Notes under the pieces: generated by a model
The model's input: the letters and a program-made list of their open reading frames with translations, nothing else
Database searches by the model: none
Told to the model about the DNA's origin: nothing
Part shown: in pieces, positions 36,127 to 48,700 of the stretch
Numbering within the stretch: the first letter of the stretch is position 1
Layout: every line of letters begins with the position of its first letter
Translations under genes and position numbers: made by a program
From: Rosellinia necatrix
Taxonomy: Eukaryota > Ascomycota > Sordariomycetes > Xylariales > Xylariaceae
Length of the DNA stretch: 64,000 bases
NCBI GenBank assembly: GCA_021209875.1
Contig: JAGYVD010000003.1
Span: forward strand, 1,240,001-1,304,000
Direction: 5' to 3'

Positions 36127-37705
36127 GGTAGTGGGAGGTTTAGCGATGCGAGGGGCGATGCGAGGGGCGATGCTTGTGATGGTGCGACAGGGCGATATTG
36201 ACGAGTCATTTGAATCGCGCGCCAAGATAGTGTGTATGCTAAAGATAATGGCTAATCCTACGGTGATGAATAATGGGTATCTTTACCCCGTATAATCCAA
36301 CCTATGGTGAGGTGGCATAGGAGTGCGAAGGGTAGGTATAAGTATTGGAATCCTAGGTATCTGGGTGGGAGGCGACGAGCGAGATGGGTTGGCCGAAGTG
36401 TAAATAAGTAAGTACTAGCAAGACACGACACCGTTGTACTATAGTCTATCGACGTCATCATCCTAGGCATTCGTCGGTTGAGCTAAAGAAATGATCACTT
36501 GGGTACGGACTCGGCTATAGCTGTTCCCTCTCCTCCTATGAAGTAGGTGCCTGCCCCGGGCTAGCCGGACGTGCGACTTTATCTGGTATCACTAGCGAGT
36601 TGAGAGGTATCTACTTGGCCGAGGAAAGCAAGTTATTCTTGTGGGATCTACACGGCATGTACCTACAGCAGACAATGGCCAATCATCACCCCGGCTAATC
36701 CCAATTCGAGCCTCACTCAGCCGTTCCTTCTCGGCATGATCGTGCCGGATCACAAGCAACCTGCCAAAATGTATATATGATACAATAACTACCTACCTAC
36801 CTACTACGGTGCCTACCGGGTAAGGTCAGGTACGCATGAGGCTGGTACAATAGTGCTGGAGAACGTCCTGGTGGTTTAATGGCTCGAACCTTCAAGTCCC
36901 TGGGTACTTAGTAAGTGTTTTGGGCTATTTATTTGGTATCTCCACTGAAAAGATGTTATAGATGCATTATCATGTGAGCTACGAAGATGGGTTGCATAGC
37001 AGAAACGGACTGAAACCGGGGTTTCGGAAGATACATAAGCATGATGTTCTGAGATTCTATGTTCTATGTTGGAGTAACTGATAACTACCTCAGTAGTGAC
37101 GTCATTTGCTCATACGTTTGTACGCAAATATCAAAACGAAAACGGGTCAGAAGGTAACTAGTTCGTTCGTGGCTTGTTCGTGGCTTGTTCGTGGCTTGTT
37201 CGTGGCTTCCGAGCGTGAACCCCACCATGTAAAGCAGGTAAGATACCTACTGTAGGTACCGTAACACTTGGGCAACTAGATAGCTCCATACTTAATCTGC
37301 TACGCGCTTGCTTAGTGGTAGCTAGCTACCCTTACCTTAGGTACCTTCTTAAGGTGGTACGTACTTACATAATGACTAGTATGGTAAGTGGGGTATCCTG
37401 GTGCGATGGAGGGAGAGTGAGGGGTCCATTCCAGTCTGGAAGCTCTGTCTCCTCAGTACCTACCCGGCTTTGATGCTATGCTTGACAACACAACAACAAC
37501 TCTGTTGCAAACCCCTGTATCAATTGACGTGCCTTGACTGACCGCCCCTTCTCTTCTCCTCTTCGTCTTCTCCTCCTTCCTACTCTTATACCAACTCATA
37601 TCCCAACTTTCTTCCTGGTGTTGTTTCTTCGTAAACGTCTGGCACGCCTCTCTATACCCATCCCTTTCTGCTCAGATAGATAGATTAACAACGCCAAAGC
37701 CCATA
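36127..37705. promoter_or_regulatory. Divergent region between phospholipase D and GLTP
   Basis: The two genes are transcribed away from each other, so both promoters should be here. Repeats include GGGGCGATGCGA units at about 36150-36172, CTACCTACCTAC at about 36790-36805, and four perfect copies of an 11-bp unit at 37165-37208. A C/T-rich leader precedes the GLTP start at about 37545-37670. No coding sequence is recognised. Confidence 0.55.
37165..37208. repeat. 11-bp minisatellite, four copies
   Basis: The unit GTTCGTGGCTT is repeated four times without mismatch, about 500 bp upstream of the GLTP start codon. Confidence 0.9.
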
Positions 37706-38577
37706 ATGTCTGCCCCTGTCGTGCCCGAGGGAGCTACTCTGCTCTCCACCTTCAAGCGGTCCTTCGTCGATGTCCCCGTCAGTGCTGAGAACGACAATGC
37801 TATTTCGACTACTGAGTTCCTCGATGCCGCCGAGTCGTTGACCACTATGTTTGGTACGCTTTTGGTCCTTCCTGACCAGCCCTCCTCCTCCCCATTCACT
37901 ACCCCTGGATATATATCGCTAACCAAACGTCTTTAGATGCTCTTGGCTCCATTGCCTTCTCGCCTGTCAAGTCTGACATGCTGGGAAATGTCAAGGTGTG
38001 CCTATACCACGTCCAACGAGCCGCTACCAGCCCCTCCTCCCCCGGCCGTCTAAACCCCAGCGTATGACCTATCTAACCGAACGCAAGAAAATCCGTGACC
38101 GTCAACTTGCCGCTCCCGCCGACTCAGAGACTCTCCAAGCCCTAGTCCTCAACGAGCTTAAGACGAAGTCTCACAAGGCGACCGAGGGCCTCGTGTGGCT
38201 TGTTCGGTAGGTCCACGACATGTCTACAACCGTGTAACGTGTCCCAACTGCCATGCCGAAGACGCTGACATTTGCTCCGCAGGGGCCTGGACTTCACGTG
38301 TATTGCACTAAGCCAGAACTTGGCCAAGAGCGACGAGGAGCTCGCTGACTCGTTCCGCGGTGCCTACGGTGCTACCCTCAAGCCCCACCACGGCATGCTG
38401 GTGAAGCCCGTCTTTTCGGCTGCCATGAGTGCCTGCCCTTACCGCAAGGACTTCTACCCCAAGCTCGGGGGCGACCATGATGCCGTCGCTGCCGAGTTAA
38501 GAATCTACCTAGCCTCTCTGGAGAAGATCGTCGCCATTCTCAAGGGGTTCCAGGACCGCAAGGAGGCGAAATGGTAA
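37706..38577 (+). CDS. Glycolipid transfer protein (HET-C2-like)
   Basis: A small cytosolic all-helical protein that moves glycosphingolipids between membranes; the Podospora homologue HET-C2 is a heterokaryon incompatibility determinant. Exons 37706-37853, 37937-37995, 38088-38206 and 38283-38577 give 206 residues. The glycolipid headgroup site is visible as the D-x3-N-x2-K pattern in SDMLGNVKKIRDRQLAAP, the stacking Trp in EGLVWLVRGLDF, and the His in LKPHHGMLVKPVFSAAM. The C-terminus KIVAILKGFQDRKEAKW is usual. All three introns are 76-92 nt, GT-AG, and phases match (G|AT, 0, CG|G). Upstream is a pyrimidine-rich leader. Nothing in one sequence tells whether the locus acts in incompatibility here. 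Confidence 0.93.
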
Positions 38578-39577
38578 ACGATGAAGTGTTAGTATTGTTT
38601 CTTTTTTTTTGGGACAGAGATAGGCGCCATGATTCGCACGGACGCATTCGATCGTGGCTTCAGATGGTTTGAGCACACTAGAAAGATTTATATCCAAAGA
38701 GCTCTCGAGGCGGTTCGCCAAAATCCATATGCAAGACTACAACAAGAAACAATTTGATGAATTCGTATCGAATTTAGAGAAACATGATGTTGAAATGGGC
38801 ATGTCGTGCCGAGGTTGGCGCGTCTCGCTGCCAATGGGACGCGGTGTTTGCTGCACAATAGCTCGCTTTTCGTTGCCCGCTTTTCGTTGAACATGTTGAG
38901 CATGTTGACGATAATAATGATTGAAGACCAATGTTGACTTGAGCATGTTGTGGTTGCGGTTGGGCACCTACAGTGTCACCGGCTCGGTCGGTGTTGAGTC
39001 GGATTTTCCGTGGGCGTTCGCATCTTGCGCTCTTTGGCATGCGAGAATGTGCACCAAGGTAAAGCTAGTTGCGATAGTGTGAGGCGATAGTTAGGCATCC
39101 AAATACCATACGGATTGTTACACTACTATCTGAGAGTGGGTCTCAGTATATATTCGGATACGGATACCAAGGCGTTACCGAGGGTTGGGCAATTCGCTAT
39201 GAGGAGGATCATGTAACATGTAACGTTCGATATGGAATTGGCGCCTTCGTTGTTGCTGTTATTGCTGTTCTTGTTCGTATTCGACATGAAATAGGAATGT
39301 AGCGGTGACGGGAATAACGAGGGTGCAAATGACTTTTCAGCTTCAAGCAGGGGCATGCTGAGGAGTCGATTGCCCCCGGTAAGTGCTTATGTCTTCCATC
39401 TGTGGAAGGACAAGCTTCGATCGAAACAGAGGTTCTAAGGTTCCGAGGTTCCAAGGTTCCAAGGTTATGTAAGTATCTACCTACGCTACATAATCATAAT
39501 GACATAGTTAATGAATGAATGGATGCAAGATCCCCATGCAAGGGCGGGATAGCCCGTACGGTGTATTTTGTACAGTG
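38578..39577. other. Intergenic between GLTP and the AT block
   Basis: This holds the 3' UTR of GLTP. A frame at about 38680-38890 (KELSRRFAKIHMQDYNKKQF) looks somewhat protein-like but lacks an ATG and a known relative. TTCCAAGGTTCC-type short repeats occur at 39433-39465. No gene is supported. Confidence 0.5.
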
Positions 39578-39684
39578 TAGGGTGGTCCGTGCACATGGGA
39601 CCCTAAACTATTCCACCTTTCACCCTAGCTTAGGAAATAGCTCCACAACAAATACAACATCATTCCTCATTCCGAACCTAACAA
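39578..39684. repeat. 107-bp direct repeat, left copy
   Basis: Identical at every base to 53639-53745. It starts TAGGGTGGTCCGTGCACATG and ends TCCGAACCTAACAA. It lies just outside the AT block and carries no sign of the C-to-T decay seen inside. The two preceding bases are TG, and the copy ends in ACAA, so TG...CA termini can be drawn as in an LTR. Confidence 0.95.
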
Positions 39685-39747
39685 ATTGGTGAGAGCTGCA
39701 GCCATTCGAATTTTCCCCTGCGTGGTTTCCCACCGCGGTTTAATACG

Positions 39748-42700
39748 ACTTGTATATTTGTTTATTATTAGAATTATTAGTTGATCAGGTTGCCAGAGGG
39801 TTTTTTGGTCCGGTAGTAGCTATTTAAAAAAATTAAATAAAAAAAAAAGCAATAATAACAGACTAAAAATTAAAAACGGATCGACATATTTACGAACTAC
39901 AGAGCTAAAATACTTTGCTAAAAGCTTTAATTTAAATTATAAGTTTTTTAAACAAATTAAAACTTATGTATTTTTTTTTTTTATTTAATTTTTTTCTATT
40001 ATTATTTAATAAAATTTTATTAATTAAAACTATAAAAATCAGCTTTAAAAAAATTAAAAGCATTTATTATTGTTGGTTTAATAACTGCTTTTGTTATTAT
40101 ATAGTAGCGATTTATTATTTAGTACCGATTTTAATATAATTATTTTATTCTTTTTATTTAATAACGTTAATATAAAACTTTAAATCGTAAAATTTACAAA
40201 AAAATTTTAAGCTAGCTAAAACATTAGAACAACTTAGACTTAAAAAAAACATATAGCGTTAAGCTGCTTAAAAAGCTTATATAAAACTTAAAACTTAAAT
40301 TTAAGCTAACTTAAACAAATTATTTAGTTTATTTTTTTATTAGCACAAAAAAAATATATTTAGTTTTTTATATTTTAATTAAAGTTTTTTAATATATTAC
40401 GATCTTTTTTAATTAAATAAATTTATATTATTTTTTATATAGTTTATAGCTTAACTTTTTAAAGCTTTTAACTTTTTATTTAAATAAGCGATCTTTAAAA
40501 TATCTGTCGGAGATTATTTTTTTTTTAAAAAAAGCTTAAATAAAAACTTAAAAAAATATATAAAAAATATAATCTTTTACGTTTAAAAAGTTTTAAAAAA
40601 TCTAGCTTTACTTAACAATAATTTAGTCTTATAAAACAAAATAAAATCTGTTTTTTATAAAAGTTTTAAAAATAAAGCTTAAAAATAATATTAACATATA
40701 AACGTTAACTTGTAGAAAAATTAGGCGGCTTTTTAAAAAAGTTTTATAAATTAATTTTTTTTAAAAGTAATAAACTAAGATTTAAAGTTAAAAGCTTAAA
40801 TCAAGAATTTTAACCGACTATTAGCGGAATTTCTAGCTGAATTAATAAATCGTGCTAATAAGTTGTTTTTAAAAGCTAATAATATTTAATTAAAAAATTT
40901 ACGTTAGAATTTATACCGCAATATGTATAGCAGGGGCTATAAAAAAAATAACTAAATTTATAAACAAGTTATTAACTAATTAGTCGGTCAGGAATTAATA
41001 ACTAGATTTAAAAAATTTATAAACGCTTGTACATATTAACATATAACAGACACTGTGGTAACATATGCTTTAAAACTTAATAAAAAATCAGAATTTTTTA
41101 ACTAAATAAGTATAAAATTACGACCGCTTAAAATAAACAATAGCGATTTTATTAAAAAAATAAATAAAACTATTAAAACCGCGTTAAAACAGTATAAAAT
41201 AGCGTTATTACTTATAATACTTGCTTTATTAGTATATATACTACTTTAGTTCTTTTTAGAACTTTAGTTCTAACTTAACGTATATAAATACCTGTCGAGC
41301 TATTATAACCAAGCTTATTATAAAATGCTTAAACAGCTTTTATTAAGCTAATATTAATTATATATATTTTTATAACTTTTTAGCTAAAAATATAAATACA
41401 TTTAAAACTAAAACAATAATTATTACTTTAAGCATTTAAATTTTGTAAAAAAAATACAGCAGAACAATAGTTTTTTAAATAAACAAAAAAATCTACGCAA
41501 AATATTTTAAAAAAAAAAATACCGTAAAATATATTAAAAACGCAGTAAATATAACATGCATAAAAAATATAATAAAAAACATAAAAAATATAAAAAAAAA
41601 TATAAAAATCAACCCTGCCTAACTTTAATCTGTTAAAATTATAGTATAAAAAAACATAAAGTATATAAATGCCTAAAAAAACAAAAGCTATACTAGAAAA
41701 AAGCTTATATTTATAAAACAATAAAATAAAAATTATTATTGCTAGCAGACCTCTGTTATAACTTGTTAAACGCTGTTTTTTAAAAACAAAATATAACTTC
41801 TGCAGCTTTTTCTGCTCCTTTAGGTTTTTTAGCCCTACAAGCTTTTAGGCCAGCTGTTACTAATATAAATATAAATATAGTAATAAATTTTAATAAAAAA
41901 ATCGCGACTTTTAAATATTAAAAAAAAAAAAAGCAGAAATTTATATATAAAGCAAAAACTAACGCTTTTTAAGCCTATAAAGCTAAAACTGCTTAAGTGT
42001 TGCTTAATTATACGGACATTTTTTCTGCTCGACTTTATAAACAAAAGCAATTTATAAAAAGTTTTTCAGCAGATCTAATGTTTATTTAAAACAAAAATAA
42101 TAATATTAAAATACGTAATGCTTTTTCGGTTAAAAAAAAAAATAAAAAAATAATAAACATACTATTTAAACCGCTGTTATTTTATTTAATTTTACAAATA
42201 AAACAATTAAGCAAGCTTAACAAAAAATTATAAAAAAAACTTATCCGACGGCTAGTTAAAGCTTAAAAATAGATTATTAAACGGAACACCGTCTTTATTT
42301 AAGCTTATAAAAACAATTATAAAAATTATATAAATATTAGCTAATTATTAAAATTAACCTTGTTTTCTAGCATTACTTAAAGCTAATTATTAAATAGATC
42401 CCCTACTATTTAAGCTTAGCTTATTTGTAAAATAAAACTGTCTTTTACTATAAAGCTTAAACAACTATAAAAGTTTAAAAAAAAAAAAAAACACCACTTA
42501 ATAGCAGCAAAAATAAATTTTTTAGCTATATTAGCTTAAGCTATATATATTAATTAAACTGTTAATAATAATAAGAAAACATACTTTAGTTATATTTAAA
42601 AAAAACTAAGTTTAGTTTAAATAAAAAAATATTTAATTAATAATAGCTTTTTATTTAAATTTATCAGCTTTAATTATATTAAACGTTATAAACTAATATT

Positions 42701-45700
42701 AAAAACGGTACTACGACCGCTAAAATTAAAAATAACTAATAATAGCACCTCTTTTATTTATTACTACGTAGTATTTTTATTTATTATTTAAAAGATTATA
42801 TTAATTATACGTGCTTATATTATAAGCTAAAATTAAACTTATAATTTACTACTAAAAAAAGCTTAGCTGCAACAAAATGCCGCTATAATTAATTATACTA
42901 CTAATTAAATTACTTTTAAAAAGATTAAAAAAACTAAATGTATTTTTTAAATAACAAAAGCAGTACTAGTTAAGCCTGATGTTTTAAAAAAACGTTTAAA
43001 AACAAATAATTAAAGCTTAAAAACTTTGTTGAAAAAAAACAATAACGATTTAAATTTAAACGATAAGATTTAAAAAAAAAAAAGTCCACTATATAGATAT
43101 TTATAATCAAAACATAACCAAAAAAATAATTAACATTATTAAATTAATTTTAGCAGAAACTAAAGCATTAATAACTATAAAGTTAAAAAACTAATATAAA
43201 GCTTATATCTAGATCAAGCTTTAAAACAAAATTATAATAATCTAAAAAAGACTAACTAAGCTATAAAAAACTTAAAACTTTTTAAAAAAAAAATAACTTT
43301 TACTAAATATAATATTTTTATTTCTCTTGTTTTAACAGATTTAATTTTATATTCTAAGCTTATACGTTAAACTTGTAATATTAATAAAGTTATTTTTATT
43401 TTAGTAAAAAAAAAAACCTTTTAAGTACTAATTTATAGATCGTTAACTATTTATTATCGCAGAAAACTATTTTTAGTAATCTATATAACCGGATTTTTTT
43501 ATAAGCTCTTTTATTTATTACCCTTATTAATCTTAGTAAACCTTGCTTAATTATATTTTTAAAACAAAAAAGGTTGGAAAAATATATAATGTTGCTTATT
43601 TTAAAAATAAAAATAAAAAAAAAAAGAGAAAAAATAATTTTAAGTTTATAGAACCCCTGGAAAATTGCTTTATTAATACCGTATAAATTAGCTAAGAATT
43701 TTTAAAATAAAAAAAACCTGTTTGTTTATTACTTTTAAATAATAAGTAATTTTAATACGTTAATACTTAAAATAAACATTTGTAATAATTAAAAAATAAC
43801 TATTTTAAAATTAAATAATCAATTTAACGTAGATCTAGCTTTAGCGTTTATTAAATAGAACAAGTTTTTCTGCTAAAATTTTAAAGTATTTAATAAATAT
43901 AAAGCCAAAATAATAGTAAATATAGGATTTGTCTAGTAGCTCTTAAATATAATTTAAACGTCTACCTATTATAAAAGCCTACAACTGTTAAATTAGTAAG
44001 TATTTGCAATAAATATATAATTTATTTATAAGCTTTTAAGTCAGAAGAAATAAAAAAGACTTAAAGTAATAAAGCAACTTAAGCAATAGTTATTATTTAA
44101 TAAACTTTAATAAGTGGTTAACTAATAGTTTAAAACATCGCAACTTATTATTAAAAATAAAGCCGTTATTTAAAAACAACAGGCTTACGTTTAAAAACTC
44201 TGTTATATATAAAAGGATTGTTTTATAGTTAGCTTAAAAAAATATAAAAATAACAGACTTAGTAGAACATATTATTATAATAAACAAATCTATTAAACTT
44301 TATAGACTACGTTAATTAAAATATATAATAAATAAAAAAAACTTCGCGGAAAAAATTTTTTTTTAGTTAAAAACGGCCGGGCTAATTTATTTAGGCATTT
44401 TAGCTTAAGAAGCATAAATAAAATATTTATTAAAATTAAAACTAAAAGAAAAACAATTTATATGCTGCTATATTTTTATTAATTAAGTAACAATAAAGCT
44501 TTAATAACTAGTTTATAAACGCGACAAAGTGTTTAATGTTTTAATTTAAAGAAATTATATAGTATTTTTTTAAAAAGATGCAGCCCATAAGTTTTAAGTA
44601 ATTAGGATAAACTATAAAAACTAATTTAAAACCGTTTTTATTATATTAAATAAACAGTACTTAAATAAAAAAATGTTTTAAAGCTTTATAAAAGCTTTAT
44701 ATATTTATTATGCTTTAAAAAATATAAGATTTAACGAATAGCCGTTTTATAAAAAGTTTTAAAAACCTGCTCTACTTTTTTTTATCGGTTATTATTTAAA
44801 CTAGGGGGTATTTTTTAATATTTTTATAAATAATTATAATATGTTAAAAAAGATTTTTAATAATTTGTTTAATTTTTTTCACATTTTTTATTTTCTTTAG
44901 ATTATTTTTATCCTGATTAGATTATTTTTAAAAAAAACAACTTTTTTTTTAAATAGCGTTACAGCCCTAGGTTTTAAACTGTTAAAAAAGCAAGTTAGAC
45001 TATTTATTAAATATAGGTTTTATTTTGCGTAATAAGCGGAACTAAAAAACTATTTTTAAAACAAAAGAGAATTAGAACAATTTTTTTACTTAGTTCTTTA
45101 TTTAAAAATCTATTTGCTAAGAAAAGCAAACCTAGTAAAAATACTAAAAAAAGCTTATATAGAACTAGCGCCTACTGTTACTCCGACTAAAAAACCTTTA
45201 ATGCTAAAAAAAAAAGTGCAGAAACTTTTTGTATAGATTAAAAAACAAAGTTACGTTTTTATTATTATTTATTAAAAAATTTAAATTTAAGCAATAAAAA
45301 ATTTAAACCCTACTTTTTAATATTATTTAGCTACCGACGCCTTATAAACAGGGGCAAAAGAAATATTTTTTTAACTTGCGGTTTAACCTGTTAAAACTAA
45401 AATTTTAAATAAAATTATAACATCTATAAAAATTTTTATGTTTATATTATTTTAATTATTAGATTTAAAAACTCGATATTTTACTAGGGAAAAAAAAGTT
45501 TTAAGCTTAGTTAAATGTTTAACAGAATATTAATAGTTAGTGCTAAAATCTTTTTATTTTATTATGTTTTACACAGACTATTTAAACCTGTTATTTATTT
45601 TTAAACTAGAGTTAAAAGTGCGGAAAAAAATTACGATATAGCTAGAAAAATTAAATAAATACTAGTTTATTATACGTTATCAACCTAATATAACACGTAT

Positions 45701-48700
45701 TATCTGGATTACAAATAAACTTTTTAAGTTGCAAAGCTTTATTATTAAATTTGCTAATTAAACAAATACCGAAAAGTTATTTTTTATTATTTTAAACGTT
45801 TTTATTTTAAAAAAAGGAAAGTTTACTAAAATAAACATATTACCGTTTTTTCTTTTTTTAGTAATAAAAGAAATTAATTTTAACTTATTAGCTAAACAAT
45901 ATAAGTCAAGTAAATAATATAACAACTTGATATAATATATAATAAAAGGATTAATAGCGGTTTTTTTATTAACTATTAATTAAAAAAAAACAGTAGTAAA
46001 ATAATTAACATAGTATTATATTTAAAATAGCTATTTATTTTAAATTAAACAGGACGGGAGTTTAGCCGAATATGTTCTGCTAGAAAAAGTACTAGTAGCA
46101 TTAAAATAAGCATACAATAGGTGTAAACACTACAAATATATTATTACCTGGAGGAATTTAATAAAGCAGTTCTAATAGCTGTTAAAAAACACGGATATTA
46201 ATAAATATTATAACTGTTGTTATATTTATAAAAAAATAAAACTAAAATTATTACTTATAGTCAAGCGACAAATTATAGTGTTTAAGCTATAAGACATAGT
46301 TAATATAAACTATATTAAATTAATCTCTTTTGTCGGCTTAAATAAATTAAAATATATATTAGTAATAACTGATTATTTTAGCCGATTTACTTTCTGTTTT
46401 ACTATTAAAAAGATCGGCTTTTTTTCCGTTTTATAAACATAAGATCTGCTGTTAGCTATATTTAAATATCCCCGATAAATGTTTACAGATTAAAAATTTA
46501 ATAATATAATTAAAAAATTCTTTATTAAAAATAGGACAACTTTAACGCATAAACTTTTTAACGTATTATAAATTTATAGCTTTATTAAAAAAATCGTTCG
46601 GTTAATAATAAAATAGTTGTAAAAATAAGCTTTAAACACGGGATATAAATAATTAAAAACATGGCCTGCTTAGCTGTTAAACGTAATAATAGCTGTTAAC
46701 TTATAACAAATAAAAAAGACTTATTTATTTTTTGCAGAAATTTTATTAAAATAAAAACTTTGGCTAACCGCTTTTATATTAAAAAAAAGTTAAATAAATA
46801 TAATAAACAGAATAATCGAAAAAGTAAAAAGTATAATAAATATTAGAAAAAAATTCTGTAACTAAATATTAAAACAGTTAACCCGCCAAAAAAAACAAAA
46901 CCTCCTTTGTTAGCAGGGACAACCTTATAAAATAAGCAATTAAATATAGAAATATATATATAACTAGAATAAAATAATAAAAAATTATTAATAAAGCAGA
47001 GATGTAATAAATAATAATAAACGTGCTTTTAAATTATAACCTGCGTAACAAAAACCGTACGAAGTTATTAAAATAACGTTAAAAGTATTAATATATATTA
47101 TAAATATAACTAGCTAGAAAAAACCACGGAAAGTTTATATTAATAATTTAAAACTTTATACCGATAAAATAAAGCTAGCCTTTAAGCTATTAAAAAATAA
47201 ATTTAAAAAACAGCAAAAATATTTTAAAAAATTAATTTTAAACAAGTTTAACTAATTTATTATTTATTAGCTAAACAAAAAAAAAGCGCTAAACTTACAA
47301 CTAAAAATACTAGAACTGCTTAAGCGGTTTTTTTAGTAACTTTTACTAGTTTATATATTTATTTACACCTGCCCGTTTATTTAATATTATTTTAAATAGC
47401 TATTATTTTAAATATAACTTTATTAATAACCTAATAAAACTATTTAATTACTACTTATTATTATTATTTAACCCGTTCTATTTTTTTTTAATCCTGTTAT
47501 ATATAAATAATTATTAATTATTTTTATTTTTTTTTTTTATTTTAACTTTTTAAACTTGCGATTATTAAAATTACTGCAAATATAATTTCTAAAATAAATG
47601 CTTTTTAATTTTCCCCGAATTATTAACTGTTAATATTTAAAAAAAGCTTTTAATTATTTAAAACTTATTAAAAACGTGAATATATATAAACATTTATATA
47701 TTTAAAATATAAAGCCAGAAATATTTTTATTATGTTTAAGTTTAATAAATAACTTAAAAAATTCTGAATCGTAAGCCGAAGTAGTTATAACACTTAAAAA
47801 AAAACATATAATATATATTAACAGAAAATTTAAAAAATAAACATATAAACAAATAAAAAACAGAGGATAAAATTTTATACTACAAATTAAAAAAAACAAA
47901 CTATTTTAAACAAATAAATTATTATTTAATCGCTATTCTTTTATATTTTTAAGCAGCAAATTATTAACTTTAATTAAAACTTTATATATAAAATTAAATA
48001 TCTTTTAAGCAAAAAAACATATTTAAAAAAAGCTGCCGACCTTTAGAATTTTTATTACTTAAAAAATAAATAGCCGACTATAGAAAAACAAGTAAAAATG
48101 CTAGCTTAACGTATAAAAAAAAAATCCTTTGCTTTAGAACTAGTCGACTAATTTATATATAAAATATATTTATACGTTTAAAACAAACAGCTCTATTACT
48201 TATAAAGCAATATTCTAAAAATGTTAAGCAAAAAATTTAACTATTTAAAAAAAAACGTAAGCAGATATGTTATAGTTTTTATAGCAAAAAATTTTTTAAT
48301 ACTATAAAACAAGTTCTACAATAAATATATTTATAAATAATATTTTTATTAACGTTTAAAAAACCACAGGTATAATATTAAAAAAAAAAAAAATATATCG
48401 GAAGCTAAAAATAAAAAAAAAAATCCTTACTACTTTAAAAATATTTTTTTATTATTAAAAAAAAAAAATAATAAATCTACCGTACTTACTTAAAACTAAA
48501 TAGAGCTAAAAAAAAAAAGCTTAAACAACTAACATTTAATATATATATTACTTTTAAAAATAACAAGCATTTTATTAAAACAAAAAAACTAGATTAAAAA
48601 ATTTGCTTATTATACTACTGCTGTTAATATATTAAACTAAATATTTTTAAAGCTAAAAAATAAAAATTATTTATATAAAAATAACTAATAAAAACTTATA

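Noticed and set aside
36879..36915. tRNA-like string with GGTTTAATGG and TTCAAGTCCC
   Set aside because: The arms cannot be paired into an acceptor stem and anticodon loop of normal size.
38654..38890. Frame with KELSRRFAKIHMQDYNKKQFDEF-like text downstream of GLTP
   Set aside because: Lacks an ATG at its start and lies in the probable 3' UTR; no known relative.
41428..42050. Tyr/Phe/Ile-rich minus-strand frames in the AT block
   Set aside because: Pure AT composition gives such residues by chance; not membrane proteins.
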